From: JAGPUQ01 sp036677085
GTDB taxonomy: Bacteria; Pseudomonadota; Gammaproteobacteria; Pseudomonadales; Porticoccaceae
Length of the DNA stretch: 64,000 bases
Assembly (NCBI GenBank): GCA_036677085.1
Contig: JAKFFI010000037.1
Coordinates: forward strand, 49,834-113,833
Direction of reading: 5' to 3'
Shown: positions 16,446-28,606 of the stretch, piece by piece
Numbering within the stretch: position 1 is the first letter of the stretch
Layout: each line of letters opens with the position of its first letter
Made by a program: the position numbers and the translations under genes
The notes under the pieces: generated by a model
Told to the model about the DNA's origin: nothing
The model's database searches: none
The model's input: only the letters and a program-made list of their open reading frames with translations

Positions 16446-17621
16446 ATGATGTCGTTCACGGATGGTGAAGCCCGCAACGGACTGGGGCGCTGGTACGACC
16501 TGTTCTCCCGCGGCACGCGCGACTGGTTGCGTCACAACGCGAAGGTCCGGCAGGCGGTGCGGGACCATCTGCCCGAACTGGTGGCGGGATCCGATGTGTT
16601 GAGCAATCCGCGCGATCGCACCGTCAAGGTGCCCGTGCGGTTCTTGGAGCACCACCGCTTCCGACTCCGCGATCAGGACCATGAGGAAGGCGCGGGGCAG
16701 GGCAAGAGCGTGAAACCGGGCGATGTGTTGCGTTCCGGCCAGCCCGGGACGGGTGCGGATGCCGGAGGTGGAGAAGGCGAAGGCCCGATCAGTTTCGTGC
16801 TGGAATTCCAGATTGACGACATCCTCGACTGGCTGTGGGAGGAGCTGGAGCTGCCCAATTTGCAGCCCCGCGCGGGCACTTCGATCGAAGAGGATGTCTA
16901 TGTGCGCGAGGGCTGGGACAAGCGCGGCGCGCGCTCCCGGCTGGATCGCCGCCGCACCCTCAAGGAGGCTGTAAAGCGGCGCACTGTGCAGCCCGACAGC
17001 CGGATTCCCATCGGCAACGACGACCTCCGCTTTCGGCAACTGGCGCGGCGCCCCAAGCCGAGCGCGTGTGCGGTGGTGTTTTTCGTGCTCGATGTGTCTT
17101 CCAGCATGGATGAGCACTGCCGGAAACTCGCCAAGACATTTTTCTTCTGGGCGTTGCAGGGGATTCGCCGCCAGTACGCCAGCGTCGAGACGGTGTTTGT
17201 CGCCCACACCGTCGATGCCTGGGAATTCGCCGAGGAGCAGTTTTTCCAGGTGCGCGGTGAAGGCGGCACCAAGAGCTCCACCGGCTTCGCCAGAGCGCGC
17301 GAAATCCTGATCACGCGCTTCGATCCGGCGCGTTACAACTGCTATCTGTTTTATGCCACCGATGGTCACAACTTCAGCGAAGACCGCAGTGCCGCCACGG
17401 AGGAATTGCAGCGCCTACTGCCGCTGATGAACTTCGCCGGCTATGCCGAGGTATCCCAGCACAGTCACCGCCACATGGATACCGAAATCGCGGCCATCTG
17501 GCAGCGCCTGGCGGCGGATGATCTGCCGGTGGGCAGTTACATGCTGAGTGAGGACGCCGATATCTGGCCGGCGATCAAGGCGTTTTTCACCGATCAGGCA
17601 ACCCGCACCGGAGTCTCCTGA
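16446..17621 (+). CDS. yeaH: DUF444/YeaH-YhbH family protein with von Willebrand A-like fold
   Basis: 391 residues. The C-terminal half contains the metal-ion-dependent adhesion site DVSSSM (Asp about 216) in FFVLDVSSSMDEHCRKLAK, followed by the Thr/Asp sites in a VWA-like fold (FYATDGHN). The N-terminal half has a flexible Gly-rich linker (QPGTGADAGGGEGEG). YeaH is the constant partner of PrkA; its molecular role is unknown but co-function in stress and stationary-phase survival is established for E. coli yeaGH. The ATG follows AAGGGG, and spoVR starts right after its stop. Confidence 0.94.
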   Translation: MMSFTDGEARNGLGRWYDLFSRGTRDWLRHNAKVRQAVRDHLPELVAGSDVLSNPRDRTVKVPVRFLEHHRFRLRDQDHEEGAGQGKSVKPGDVLRSGQPGTGADAGGGEGEGPISFVLEFQIDDILDWLWEELELPNLQPRAGTSIEEDVYVREGWDKRGARSRLDRRRTLKEAVKRRTVQPDSRIPIGNDDLRFRQLARRPKPSACAVVFFVLDVSSSMDEHCRKLAKTFFFWALQGIRRQYASVETVFVAHTVDAWEFAEEQFFQVRGEGGTKSSTGFARAREILITRFDPARYNCYLFYATDGHNFSEDRSAATEELQRLLPLMNFAGYAEVSQHSHRHMDTEIAAIWQRLAADDLPVGSYMLSEDADIWPAIKAFFTDQATRTGVS

Positions 17622-17622
17622 G

Positions 17623-18993
17623 ATGCCTTCGCGACTCGATCAGTACATTCCGCAACTGGAAACCCTGGCTGCCGCGCAGGGGCTCGTCTATCACCCGGTG
17701 GATTTCGAGGTGGTGCCGGCCAGTTTCATGATGGAGGTGGCCGTGTACGGCCTCCCGGTGCGGATGCCGCACTGGTCGTTCGGCGTGCGCTGGGTGTACC
17801 AGATGATCCAGCATCGCATGGGTCACTCGCGGATTTTCGAAGTGGTGTTTCCCGGCAATCCCAATCATGCCTACCTGGTCGATACCAACAGTATCGAGGA
17901 AAACACCCTGGTGGTCGCCCATGTGCTCGGACACGCGGATTTCTCCCGCAACAACATGGCGTTCGTGCGCAGCCAGGAGGCAGTGGGCTATCACATCGTG
18001 GAGCAGGCGGCGGCCCACGCCCATCGCATCCAGGAAGCGATCAATGCACAGGGCGAGCAGCGCGTCGAAAGGGTGCTCGACGCGGCGCTGGCGCTGGAGC
18101 CGCACATCGATACCGATCTGCCGCTCAACCGCGAGCGATATAAACGGCTTTCCCCGCCCGGGGTCCGGGAGCCGGGGGAAGCGGATTTTCGCGGCCGCTA
18201 CGCGCGTCTGCCCGGCGCGGAGATCCTCCCGGTGGCCTCGCGGCCGGAACCGCTGCACATTCCGCCGCGCCCGGAGCGGGACTTGCTCTGGTTCATTGCG
18301 CAGTACGCGCCCGAGATGGAAGACTGGGAGCGCGATATTTTTCTCGCGGTGCGCAAGGAATCCTGGTACTTCCAGCCGGTGTTCAACTGCCAGATCATGA
18401 ACGAAGGCTGGGCCAGTTACTGGCATTCGCGGCTGCTGCGCGAAGCCGATTTCCTGCCGTCGCAATTCTATGTGGACTGCATGAAGACGCATTCCGATGT
18501 GGTCAGTCCCCATGCCGGCGACAAGCAGGTCGCGCTGCGCATCAATCCCTACCATCTGGGTTATGTGCTCTGGGAACGGTTGATCGCGGAGCGTGGATTC
18601 ACCGCAGCGCGGGAAATCATGCAGCAGGAGGACGACTTCGGATTCATCCGCAATTATCTGACGGCCGAGATTGCCGACGATCTGGACCTATTCGTTTATT
18701 CGGCGAGTCGCGAGGGATCGGTGCGCGTGACGGAGTCGACCATCGACCAGCTGCGCGAGACCATCCTGGCGCCCAAGTTCAATTTCGGTGCTCCCCGGGT
18801 GGCAGTGGAAGATCTGGGCAGCGACGGTAGCCTGACCCTGCGTCACCACTATCGCGACGACGGACGCGGCCTTGATGCGGAGCGCGCGCGGCATGTGTTG
18901 GATTACGTCCAGCAGGTGTGGCGGCGTCCGGTGCGTCTCATCACCGTCGATGGTCGCGGCGAGGAGACCAGCCTGACAGCGACGGTCGCCTAG
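17623..18993 (+). CDS. spoVR: SpoVR family protein (YcgB-like)
   Basis: 456 residues with the conserved SpoVR features: FGVRWVYQMIQHRMGHSRIFE, then VVAHVLGHADFSRNN, and the metal-site-like NEGWASYWHSRLL with its His and Glu residues. The family is named for spore cortex formation in Bacillus but is widespread in non-sporulating proteobacteria, where it travels with prkA and yeaH. In E. coli the homologue ycgB is unlinked to yeaGH; here the three are contiguous. ATG 17623 is 1 base after the yeaH stop. It converges on uvrA with a 19-base gap. Confidence 0.95.
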   Translation: MPSRLDQYIPQLETLAAAQGLVYHPVDFEVVPASFMMEVAVYGLPVRMPHWSFGVRWVYQMIQHRMGHSRIFEVVFPGNPNHAYLVDTNSIEENTLVVAHVLGHADFSRNNMAFVRSQEAVGYHIVEQAAAHAHRIQEAINAQGEQRVERVLDAALALEPHIDTDLPLNRERYKRLSPPGVREPGEADFRGRYARLPGAEILPVASRPEPLHIPPRPERDLLWFIAQYAPEMEDWERDIFLAVRKESWYFQPVFNCQIMNEGWASYWHSRLLREADFLPSQFYVDCMKTHSDVVSPHAGDKQVALRINPYHLGYVLWERLIAERGFTAAREIMQQEDDFGFIRNYLTAEIADDLDLFVYSASREGSVRVTESTIDQLRETILAPKFNFGAPRVAVEDLGSDGSLTLRHHYRDDGRGLDAERARHVLDYVQQVWRRPVRLITVDGRGEETSLTATVA

Positions 18994-19012
18994 CAGACTG
19001 GTGGCAAACCGT

Positions 19013-21865
<2,853 letters not shown>

Positions 21866-22042
21866 GACGGATGCTCACTGCGGTTGCCGATCAACCGCGC
21901 ATTGTAGTCACCGCACGCGGCAGCGCACCATGTGAGTTCGCTCATGGCTGATTTGTGGCAGGTCAGTGCCTGGCAATGTGCTGGTGGTCAGCTGAGGCTA
22001 AGATAGCGCCGTTTCCCCCGATCCGCGGAGCGGCGCGTCCCG

Positions 22043-23458
22043 ATGATAGTTCCCGTAGTGATGGCCGGCGGCGCCGGTACCCGTCTGTGGCCGCTGTCGC
22101 GGCGTCTGTTTCCCAAGCAGTTTCTGCCCCTGGTCGGTGATCAGCCAATGCTGCAGGCGACGCTTGAACGCATTGACGGGCTTGCGCTCGGACCTGCCGT
22201 GCTGGTGTGCAACGAGGAGCATCGCTTTATCGCCGCGGAACAGGCCCGTGTCTGGGGCGGGGCCGTTGAGGCCATCCTGCTGGAGCCGGTGGCGCGCAAC
22301 ACGGCACCCGCGGTGGCGCTGGCGGCGCTCCACGCCCAGGCTGCGACGGGGGCCGATCCGCTGCTGCTGGTGCTGGCGGCGGACCATGTGATCGCCGACG
22401 TCGCGGCCTTCCACTCTGCGGTTACCACGGCGGCGCGCCAGGCAGATTGCGGGCGCCTGGTGACCTTCGGGATTGCGCCCGTGGCCGCCGAAACCGGCTA
22501 TGGCTACATTCGCCGTGGCGGGCCTTTGTCGCGCGAGGAGTCTGTGTATGAGGTGGCTGCCTTTGTCGAAAAGCCTGACGCCGACACCGCGCGCGCCTAT
22601 CTGGAAACGGGCGATTATTACTGGAACAGCGGTATTTTTGTGTTTCGGGCGAGCCGTTTTCTCGCCGAGCTGGGTCGCCATCGACCCGAGATTCTCGCCG
22701 CGTGCGAGCGAGCCGCCGCGGGTAGAATCCGGGATGGCGATTTCGTGCGCGTCGATGCGGAGGCATTTTCCGCCTGCCCCGCCGATTCCATCGACTACGC
22801 GGTGATGGAGCATACCGATGCCGCCGCCGTGGTGGAGCTGCACAGCCCCTGGAACGATGTCGGCTCCTGGGCGGCGCTCTGGGAACTGGCGGACAAGGAT
22901 GCCGACGGCAACGCCTGTCGCGGCGATGTGCTGCGGATCGATTCCAGCAACAATCTGCTGCGTTCCGAGCATCGGTTGCTGGCAACCCTGGGCTTGCGCG
23001 ATACCGTGGTGGTGGAAACCAAGGACGCCGTGCTGGTGGCACCGCGCGATCGCATCGGCGGTCTCAAGCAACTGGTGGCGCAACTGGCGACCGCCGCGCG
23101 TCCCGAAGAGGAAACGCATCGCCAGGTGTATCGGCCCTGGGGCAGTTACGACACCCTGGATGCCGGCCACCGCTTCCAGGTCAAGCGCATCCTGGTGGAG
23201 CCTGGCGCCAGCCTCTCGACCCAGATGCACCATCACCGCGCCGAGCACTGGATCGTAGTGGCGGGCACTGCACAGGTCACGCTGGACGGACGCGAAAGCC
23301 TGCTCGCCGAGAATGAATCCATCTACATTCCCATCGGAACCCGGCATTCCCTGGCCAATCCGGGAAAACTTCCGCTGGAACTCATTGAAGTACAGACTGG
23401 CGCTTATCTCGGCGAAGACGATATCGTGCGTTTTGAGGACCGCTACGGCCGTATCTGA
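22043..23458 (+). CDS. manC: Mannose-1-phosphate guanylyltransferase / mannose-6-phosphate isomerase
   Basis: A bifunctional type II PMI/GMP enzyme for GDP-mannose synthesis. 471 residues. The N-terminal nucleotidyltransferase motif GGAGTRLWPLSRRLFPKQFL is followed by EPVARNTAPA and the sugar-binding FVEKPD. The C-terminal cupin (about 345-471) carries the zinc-site pattern QMHHHRAEHWIVVAGTA. It provides GDP-mannose for exopolysaccharide or LPS and works with the phosphomannomutase at 30217 and Pgi at 31608, which lie 7-8 kb away. ATG 22043; GGAG lies slightly far upstream. Confidence 0.96.
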   Translation: MIVPVVMAGGAGTRLWPLSRRLFPKQFLPLVGDQPMLQATLERIDGLALGPAVLVCNEEHRFIAAEQARVWGGAVEAILLEPVARNTAPAVALAALHAQAATGADPLLLVLAADHVIADVAAFHSAVTTAARQADCGRLVTFGIAPVAAETGYGYIRRGGPLSREESVYEVAAFVEKPDADTARAYLETGDYYWNSGIFVFRASRFLAELGRHRPEILAACERAAAGRIRDGDFVRVDAEAFSACPADSIDYAVMEHTDAAAVVELHSPWNDVGSWAALWELADKDADGNACRGDVLRIDSSNNLLRSEHRLLATLGLRDTVVVETKDAVLVAPRDRIGGLKQLVAQLATAARPEEETHRQVYRPWGSYDTLDAGHRFQVKRILVEPGASLSTQMHHHRAEHWIVVAGTAQVTLDGRESLLAENESIYIPIGTRHSLANPGKLPLELIEVQTGAYLGEDDIVRFEDRYGRI

Positions 23459-23537
23459 TCGGGAGCTTGCGCGTAGCGGGCGAGGCTGCGGAAAATAGCC
23501 GAATCCGTGCGTGGGTCCGTGTTTGGGAGGACGTGTT

Positions 23538-24392
23538 GTGGGACAGGCTGTTTTAACGAGGGAAAGTACCGGCGTCAATGACCTGTGTTGCCTGCCGAGC
23601 CGGATTGACAAAGCCGCCATCCGGCACGATCCCTTTCCCCATCTGGTGGTACCGGATGCATTACCGTCGGCGCTGTACCATGAGCTGGAGAGTTCCTACC
23701 CGGCACTGGCCGATGTAGCCGGGCCGGGTCCGCTCGCCAACAACCGGCTGTACAAACTCGCAGCCGCGGAGGTGGTTGCCAGTCCGCGTATCGCGCCCCT
23801 GTGGCGCGAGTTTTTTGCCTATCACACCTCGGCCGAATTCTTCCGCCGGATTCATGCCCTGTGGGACGATGTGATGGCCGCCCTGTACCCCGGTATTCGC
23901 GACGCTTTCGGCAAGGCGCCGGAGGACTTTGCGACCCTGCTTCGGCAGCCGGGGAAAAAAGGCAATGTCGCCAATTTCGCTGCCGATGTCGCGCTCGACT
24001 GCCAGTTCGGCATGAACAGCCCGGTGACGACGCCGTCCTCGGTACGCGGCCCGCATCTCGACAATCCCGCCAAGCTGTTCGCTGCCCTGCTCTATTTTCG
24101 TCAGGCGGACGACAGTTCCACCGGTGGCGAGCTTGAGCTGTATCGGGTCAAGCCCGGGCAGCGTCCGGTGGCGCGGGGCTCGCGGGTAAAACCCGAAGCC
24201 GTGGAGGTGGCCGAACGCGTGGCCTATGCGCCGAATACCCTGGTGATGTGGCTCAACTCGCCCTGGGCCATCCACGGGGTGTCGCCGCGGTCGGTCACCC
24301 CGACGCCGCGGCGCTACATCAATTTCCTCGGGGAATGCTATGGCGCCGGCGTCTCCTTCACCGATACCGCCGGCTTGCGTCCCCGCCCCTAG
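23538..24392 (+). CDS. 2-oxoglutarate/Fe(II)-dependent oxygenase, prolyl-hydroxylase-like
   Basis: 284 residues. The iron facial triad is visible: HLD in RGPHLDNP (about residues 174-176) and the distal His in AIHGVSPR about 65 residues later, with Arg as the likely 2-oxoglutarate anchor. SM-20/P4H-type enzymes hydroxylate proteins, peptides or small molecules; the substrate cannot be told. GTG 23538 has an excellent GGGAGG 7 bases upstream; an earlier in-frame GTG at 23511 lacks one. It follows manC by 79 bases, so a link to glycan metabolism is possible but unproven. Related proteins sit in polysaccharide loci in other bacteria, by my recollection. Confidence 0.75.
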   Translation: MGQAVLTRESTGVNDLCCLPSRIDKAAIRHDPFPHLVVPDALPSALYHELESSYPALADVAGPGPLANNRLYKLAAAEVVASPRIAPLWREFFAYHTSAEFFRRIHALWDDVMAALYPGIRDAFGKAPEDFATLLRQPGKKGNVANFAADVALDCQFGMNSPVTTPSSVRGPHLDNPAKLFAALLYFRQADDSSTGGELELYRVKPGQRPVARGSRVKPEAVEVAERVAYAPNTLVMWLNSPWAIHGVSPRSVTPTPRRYINFLGECYGAGVSFTDTAGLRPRP

Positions 24393-24555
24393 CAGTTGAT
24401 CGAGCGCTGGCGGCGCAGCCGCGCGGGGTGATCCGGGATGCTGTCCGCCCCGACCCCGTCGGCGCTGCGGGAGCGGCGTGCCGTTTCCTTTGCTTTTGGG
24501 GGGGCATTCAGTATTCTAGCGGCCCCGCCGGTTACCCGGCTGCGCTGTTCCCTGC

Positions 24556-25911
24556 ATGCTGACATCCCTCGAACTGCGTGCCCTGCTGGGCCTGGTGTTT
24601 CTCTATGCCACGCGGATGCTCGGCTTGTTCATGGTGCTGCCGGTGCTTGCGCTCAATGCGCCGCAGTACAGCGGCGCGACCGCTGCGACCATAGGTCTGT
24701 GTCTGGGAATCTACGGCCTCACCCAGGGCATATTGCAAATCCCGTTCGGCATCGCCTCCGACCGTTTCGGGCGCAAGCCGCTGATCATCATCGGCATCCT
24801 GCTGTTTGTGGCAGGATCGGTTATCGCCGCCCAGGCACACACTGTTTACCAACTGATGCTCGGGCGGGCGGTGCAGGGCGCGGGCGCCGTGGCGGGCGTC
24901 ATCATGGCGTTGCTGGCAGATGTCACGCGCGAGCAGGTACGCACCCGCGCCATGGCCGCGGTTGGCGGCAGCATCGGGGTATCGTTCGCGGTGGCGATGG
25001 CGCTGGGGCCGGTGATCGCTTCCGCCTGGGGGATGTCGGCGGTGTTCTGGGTGACGGCGGCGCTGGGTATTCTGGGGCTGCCGGTGCTGCTGTCGATTCC
25101 CACACCGGGCCGGGTTTCGACGCACGAACTGGTGCCGATGCCCGAAATGCTGGGCCGGGTGCTGCGCGACTCCCAACTCGTGCGGCTCGATGTGGGGATC
25201 TTCGTGCTTCACTTTGCCCAGATGGCGACCTGGGTATCGGTGCCCGTGCTGCTTGAGCAGGTCGTTGGCTTTGATCGGGACCGGCACTGGTATCTCTATC
25301 TGGGCACCATGGGCGCAGGCTTTGTTCTGATGGTGCCGTTCATCTGGTACGGTGAAACGCGGCGGCGCATGAAGCCGGTGTTTCTCGGTGCCATCGCATT
25401 GCTCGCCGTAGCCGAGGCGGTGCTCGCCCGTGCCGGCAGCCATTTCGCGGTGATGGCGACGGGCTTGCTGTTGTTTTTCATGGCATTCAATCTCCTTGAA
25501 GCCTCGTTGCCGTCCCTGGTCAGCAAGCTGTGCCCACCGGGTATCAAGGGTACCGCGCTCGGCATTTATTCCACCAGCCAGTTTCTGGGCGCGTTCGCAG
25601 GCGGTGCGCTCGGTGGTCTGGTCGCCCATCGCTTTGGTGGGGAGAGTGTGTTCTGGTTTGCCGGCGGCGCCGCGCTGGTATGGTTTGCGGTGGCCAGCAC
25701 CATGCGCGCTCCACGCCGGTTGCGCAGTCTGACGTTGGCCCTGTCGGCGGGGGAAACCATGGTCCGGCGTGAAGATCTGGTTGGTGTGGTGCCAGGAGTC
25801 GAGGATATGATTCATATCCCCAGCCATCAGGTCGCCTATATCCAAGTGGACGAAGATAAGCTCGACACTGTCCATCTGGAGCGCATCCTGGGGCGGCGGA
25901 TCGATGTGTGA
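24556..25911 (+). CDS. MFS transporter with C-terminal YAM-like domain (YajR type)
   Basis: 451 residues, about twelve membrane helices. The MFS signature between helices 2 and 3 is GIASDRFGRKPLII, and the conserved helix 5-like motif GGSIGVSFAVAMALGP is present. After the last helix a soluble domain of about 65 residues ends HQVAYIQVDEDKLD...ILGRRIDV, matching the ferredoxin-like YAM domain of E. coli YajR. Substrate unknown; drug/proton antiport is the usual guess. It sits between uvrA/manC and ssb; in Pseudomonas a homologue occupies the same slot between uvrA and ssb, so the neighbourhood is ancestral. Confidence 0.88.
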   Translation: MLTSLELRALLGLVFLYATRMLGLFMVLPVLALNAPQYSGATAATIGLCLGIYGLTQGILQIPFGIASDRFGRKPLIIIGILLFVAGSVIAAQAHTVYQLMLGRAVQGAGAVAGVIMALLADVTREQVRTRAMAAVGGSIGVSFAVAMALGPVIASAWGMSAVFWVTAALGILGLPVLLSIPTPGRVSTHELVPMPEMLGRVLRDSQLVRLDVGIFVLHFAQMATWVSVPVLLEQVVGFDRDRHWYLYLGTMGAGFVLMVPFIWYGETRRRMKPVFLGAIALLAVAEAVLARAGSHFAVMATGLLLFFMAFNLLEASLPSLVSKLCPPGIKGTALGIYSTSQFLGAFAGGALGGLVAHRFGGESVFWFAGGAALVWFAVASTMRAPRRLRSLTLALSAGETMVRREDLVGVVPGVEDMIHIPSHQVAYIQVDEDKLDTVHLERILGRRIDV

Positions 25912-25949
25912 AGTGGTCCGAGCGTGCCCGCGGATGCTGGCGACTGCGG

Positions 25950-25980
25950 TTGGCGGGGCCCGTGTTCAGTGGTTACACTG
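25950..25980 (+). promoter_or_regulatory. Candidate sigma-70 promoter of ssb with overlapping inverted repeat
   Basis: TTGGCG (25950-25955) and TACACT (25974-25979) are 18 bases apart, predicting a start near 25986 and a leader of about 33 bases to ssb. The inverted repeat CAGTG-GTTA-CACTG (25967-25980) covers the -10 and could bind a repressor; it is not a LexA box. Confidence 0.4.
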
Positions 25981-26018
25981 GACTTGGCGGCAAACAATCT
26001 TGATAGGGGATTCTGGCG

Positions 26019-26498
26019 ATGGCCCGCGGCATCAATAAAGTCATACTGATCGGCAATCTCGGCAACGATCCGGAAACGCGCTATATGCCCAGCGGCGGAG
26101 CGGTGACCAATATCACCCTTGCCACGTCCGAAAGTTGGCGCGACAAGCAGACCAACGAGCAGAAAGAGCGTACCGAGTGGCATCGCGTGGTGTTTTTCAA
26201 CAAGCTGGCGGAGATCGCCGGGGAATACCTCAAGAAGGGCTCCAAGGTTTATGTCGAAGGTTCCTTGCGCACCCGCCAATGGGAAAAGGAAGGCCAGAAG
26301 CACTACACCACCGAGATCGTCGCCAACGAGATGCAGATGCTGGACGGCCGCGGCGGCAGCATGTCCACGGGGCAGCAGGGCGGCGACTTCAGTCCTCCGC
26401 CACGCGCGGCGCAGGCGAGCAGCGGGGCCAGTGGGCACGCGCCCGCCGGTCCAGACCCCACCAGCTTCGACAATTTCGATGACGATATCCCGTTTTAG
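26019..26498 (+). CDS. ssb: Single-stranded DNA-binding protein
   Basis: A 159-residue homotetrameric SSB. The OB-fold begins MARGINKVILIGNLGNDPETRY and includes the aromatic ssDNA-contact region (ESWRDKQTNEQKERTEWHRV) and VYVEGSLRTRQWE. A Gly/Pro/Ala-rich linker precedes the acidic tip DDDIPF, which recruits repair and replication partners. The ATG is preceded by AGGGGATT. The position after a YajR-like MFS gene, with uvrA nearby, matches the Pseudomonas arrangement. Confidence 0.98.
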   Translation: MARGINKVILIGNLGNDPETRYMPSGGAVTNITLATSESWRDKQTNEQKERTEWHRVVFFNKLAEIAGEYLKKGSKVYVEGSLRTRQWEKEGQKHYTTEIVANEMQMLDGRGGSMSTGQQGGDFSPPPRAAQASSGASGHAPAGPDPTSFDNFDDDIPF

Positions 26499-26534
26499 TC
26501 GGGCCCGGTTCCCCGGCTCCGTGAAGACGCGCTC

Positions 26535-27128
26535 TTGAGCACCAATCTGACCTGGCACCAGGCGGCGGTGTCTAAAGAGGATCGCGCGCGCCAGAAACGC
26601 CAGAAACCCTGTGTGATCTGGTTTACGGGGCTCAGTGGCGCGGGCAAATCAACCCTGGCAAATGCGCTGGAGCGGGCGCTGTTTGAACGCGGGCATCACT
26701 GCTATCTGCTGGACGGGGACAATGTTCGCCACGGACTCAACCGGGATCTGGGCTTCAGTGACGCCGATCGGGTGGAAAATATCCGGCGCATCGCCGAGGT
26801 AGCAAAGCTGCTTGTCGATGCCGGTCTGATCGCAATGACGGCATTCATCTCGCCGTTTCGCGCCGACCGTCAGCTCGCGCGCGATTTGCTGCCCGCGGAT
26901 GAGTTCATCGAGGTGTATGTCGCCACCTCGCTGGCGGTCTGCGAGCAGCGTGACCCCAAGGGTCTCTACCGCAAGGCCCGCGCCGGGCAGATTCCCAACT
27001 TCACCGGCATCGACTCGGCGTATGAGGCGCCGGTCAATCCGGAATTGGTGATCGATACCGGAGCAGATGAGCTCGACGGCTGTGTGCAAAACCTGCTGGA
27101 ATACCTCGAGCGGCGCGGGATTTTTTAA
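26535..27128 (+). CDS. cysC: Adenylylsulfate (APS) kinase
   Basis: Phosphorylates APS to PAPS in assimilatory sulfate activation. 197 residues. The P-loop GLSGAGKSTLANALE lies near residue 31, followed by the APS-binding stretch LDGDNVRHGLNRDLGFS and ADRVENIRRIAEVA, and the lid segment DPKGLYRKARAGQIPNFTG. It starts at TTG 26535, 36 bases after ssb; no ATG or GTG gives a complete N-terminus, and the ribosome site is weak. cysD and cysN are not in the window, so this is a stand-alone APS kinase rather than a NodQ-type fusion. Confidence 0.93.
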   Translation: MSTNLTWHQAAVSKEDRARQKRQKPCVIWFTGLSGAGKSTLANALERALFERGHHCYLLDGDNVRHGLNRDLGFSDADRVENIRRIAEVAKLLVDAGLIAMTAFISPFRADRQLARDLLPADEFIEVYVATSLAVCEQRDPKGLYRKARAGQIPNFTGIDSAYEAPVNPELVIDTGADELDGCVQNLLEYLERRGIF

Positions 27129-27320
27129 GCGTGGTGAGGTCAGGCCCCGCCGCACGAGCCGGACTGCTGGACATCGGAACAATTCCGCCAGGAATGCCGC
27201 CAGGAATCCCGCTACTACAGGTCGCTCCCCGCGCCTGAATCGCCCCGCTGTGTAGTCAAATGCGCCTCGCGAGCGTTCGGGACGGCTGTGCCCCCTATCC
27301 CCTATGCTTCGGGCTCAGGT

Positions 27321-28541
27321 TCAGCCGCCGCGATACCGCTGCAACACCAGGCTGGCGTTGGTGCCGCCGAAGCCGAAGCTGTTCGACATGACCCGCTCCA
27401 TATCGACGCCATCCATACGCTTGGTGACGATATTGGCGGCGGCGACAGCGGGATCGAGGTTGTCGATATTGGCCGAGGCGGCGATGAAGCCCTCGCGCAT
27501 CATCAACAGGCTGAAGAGGGCTTCATGGACACCGGCCGCGCCCAGTGAATGGCCTGACAGCGATTTGGTCGAACTGATGGGCGGGGTTTGCGGGCCGAAG
27601 ACTTCCAGAATGGCGCCGATTTCCTTGACGTCGCCCACCGGCGTGCTGGTGCCGTGCGTGTTGATGTAGCCGATCGGACCGTTCACCGTCGCCAGCGCCT
27701 GGCGCATGCAGCGCTCCGCGCCTTCGCCGGAGGGCGCGACCATGTCGTAACCGTCGGAGGTAGCCCCATAACCGACGATTTCCGCGTAAATCGTCGCGCC
27801 ACGCGCGCGCGCGTGCTCGAGTTCCTCGACCACGAAACAGCCGCCGCCGCACGACATCACAAAGCCGTCGCGGTCCACGTCATAGGGCCGCGACGCGCGT
27901 TCCGGCGTATCGTTGTAGCGGGTCGACAGTGCGCCCATGGCGTCGAACATGCTGACCATGGACCAATGTTCTTCTTCGGCGCCGCCGGCAAACAGGATGT
28001 CCTGCTTGCCGAGCTGGATCTGCTCCACCGCCGCACCGATGCAATGGGCGCTGGTGGCACAAGCGGAAGAGATGGTGATGTTGAGCCCCTTGATGTGGAA
28101 GGGCGTGGCCAGGCAGGCCGACACGGTGCTGCTCATGATCTGGGTGACGCGGTAGGGCCCGATCCGCTTGACGCCTTTCTCGCGCAGGGTATCCACCGAT
28201 TCGAGGAATTTTTCCCCGGAAATGCCGCCGGAACCCATGATGATGCCGGTGCGGGGGTTGGAGATATCCGCCTCCGTGAGGCCGGAGTCGGTGATGGCCT
28301 GCTGCATGGCGACATAGCCATAGACTGCCGCCGTACTCATGAAGCGCAGATACTTGCGGTCGATGATCTCCGACGGATCCAGATCGATCTGTCCGGCGAT
28401 CTGGCTCTTCATCCCCATCTCGCGATAGATCGGCATCGGACGGATTCCGGACCGGCCCTCGCGCAGGGCGCTGGTGACCGAGTCGACATCGTTACCCAGG
28501 CACGAAACTACCCCCATGCCGGTGATTACCGCTCGTCTCAT
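27321..28541 (-). CDS. fabB: 3-oxoacyl-[ACP] synthase I
   Basis: The condensing enzyme required for unsaturated fatty acid elongation. 406 residues, the same as E. coli FabB. The nucleophile Cys lies in TISSACATSAHCIGAA, and the two catalytic His residues in YINTHGTSTPVGD and KSLSGHSLGAAG. The start is ATG 28541 (MRRAVITGMGVVSCLG). It follows fabA by 65 bases on the same strand, the standard fabAB operon for anaerobic-type unsaturated fatty acid synthesis. FabF is excluded by length and the fabA linkage. Confidence 0.96.
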   Translation of the reverse strand: MRRAVITGMGVVSCLGNDVDSVTSALREGRSGIRPMPIYREMGMKSQIAGQIDLDPSEIIDRKYLRFMSTAAVYGYVAMQQAITDSGLTEADISNPRTGIIMGSGGISGEKFLESVDTLREKGVKRIGPYRVTQIMSSTVSACLATPFHIKGLNITISSACATSAHCIGAAVEQIQLGKQDILFAGGAEEEHWSMVSMFDAMGALSTRYNDTPERASRPYDVDRDGFVMSCGGGCFVVEELEHARARGATIYAEIVGYGATSDGYDMVAPSGEGAERCMRQALATVNGPIGYINTHGTSTPVGDVKEIGAILEVFGPQTPPISSTKSLSGHSLGAAGVHEALFSLLMMREGFIAASANIDNLDPAVAAANIVTKRMDGVDMERVMSNSFGFGGTNASLVLQRYRGG

Positions 28542-28606
28542 GGAGTGCCTCTCGGGTCGTTGTGGTGCGGGAAATTGGCCGGCATTGTAAGGGATGCCGG
28601 TAGCGG

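Noticed and set aside
21866..22042. LexA box upstream of uvrA
   Set aside because: No CTG-N10-CAG with the required CTGT/ACAG arms was found in the divergent region.
27129..27320. A gene or RNA between cysC and fabB
   Set aside because: 192 bases with no sensible frame, no strong hairpin and no recognised RNA family.
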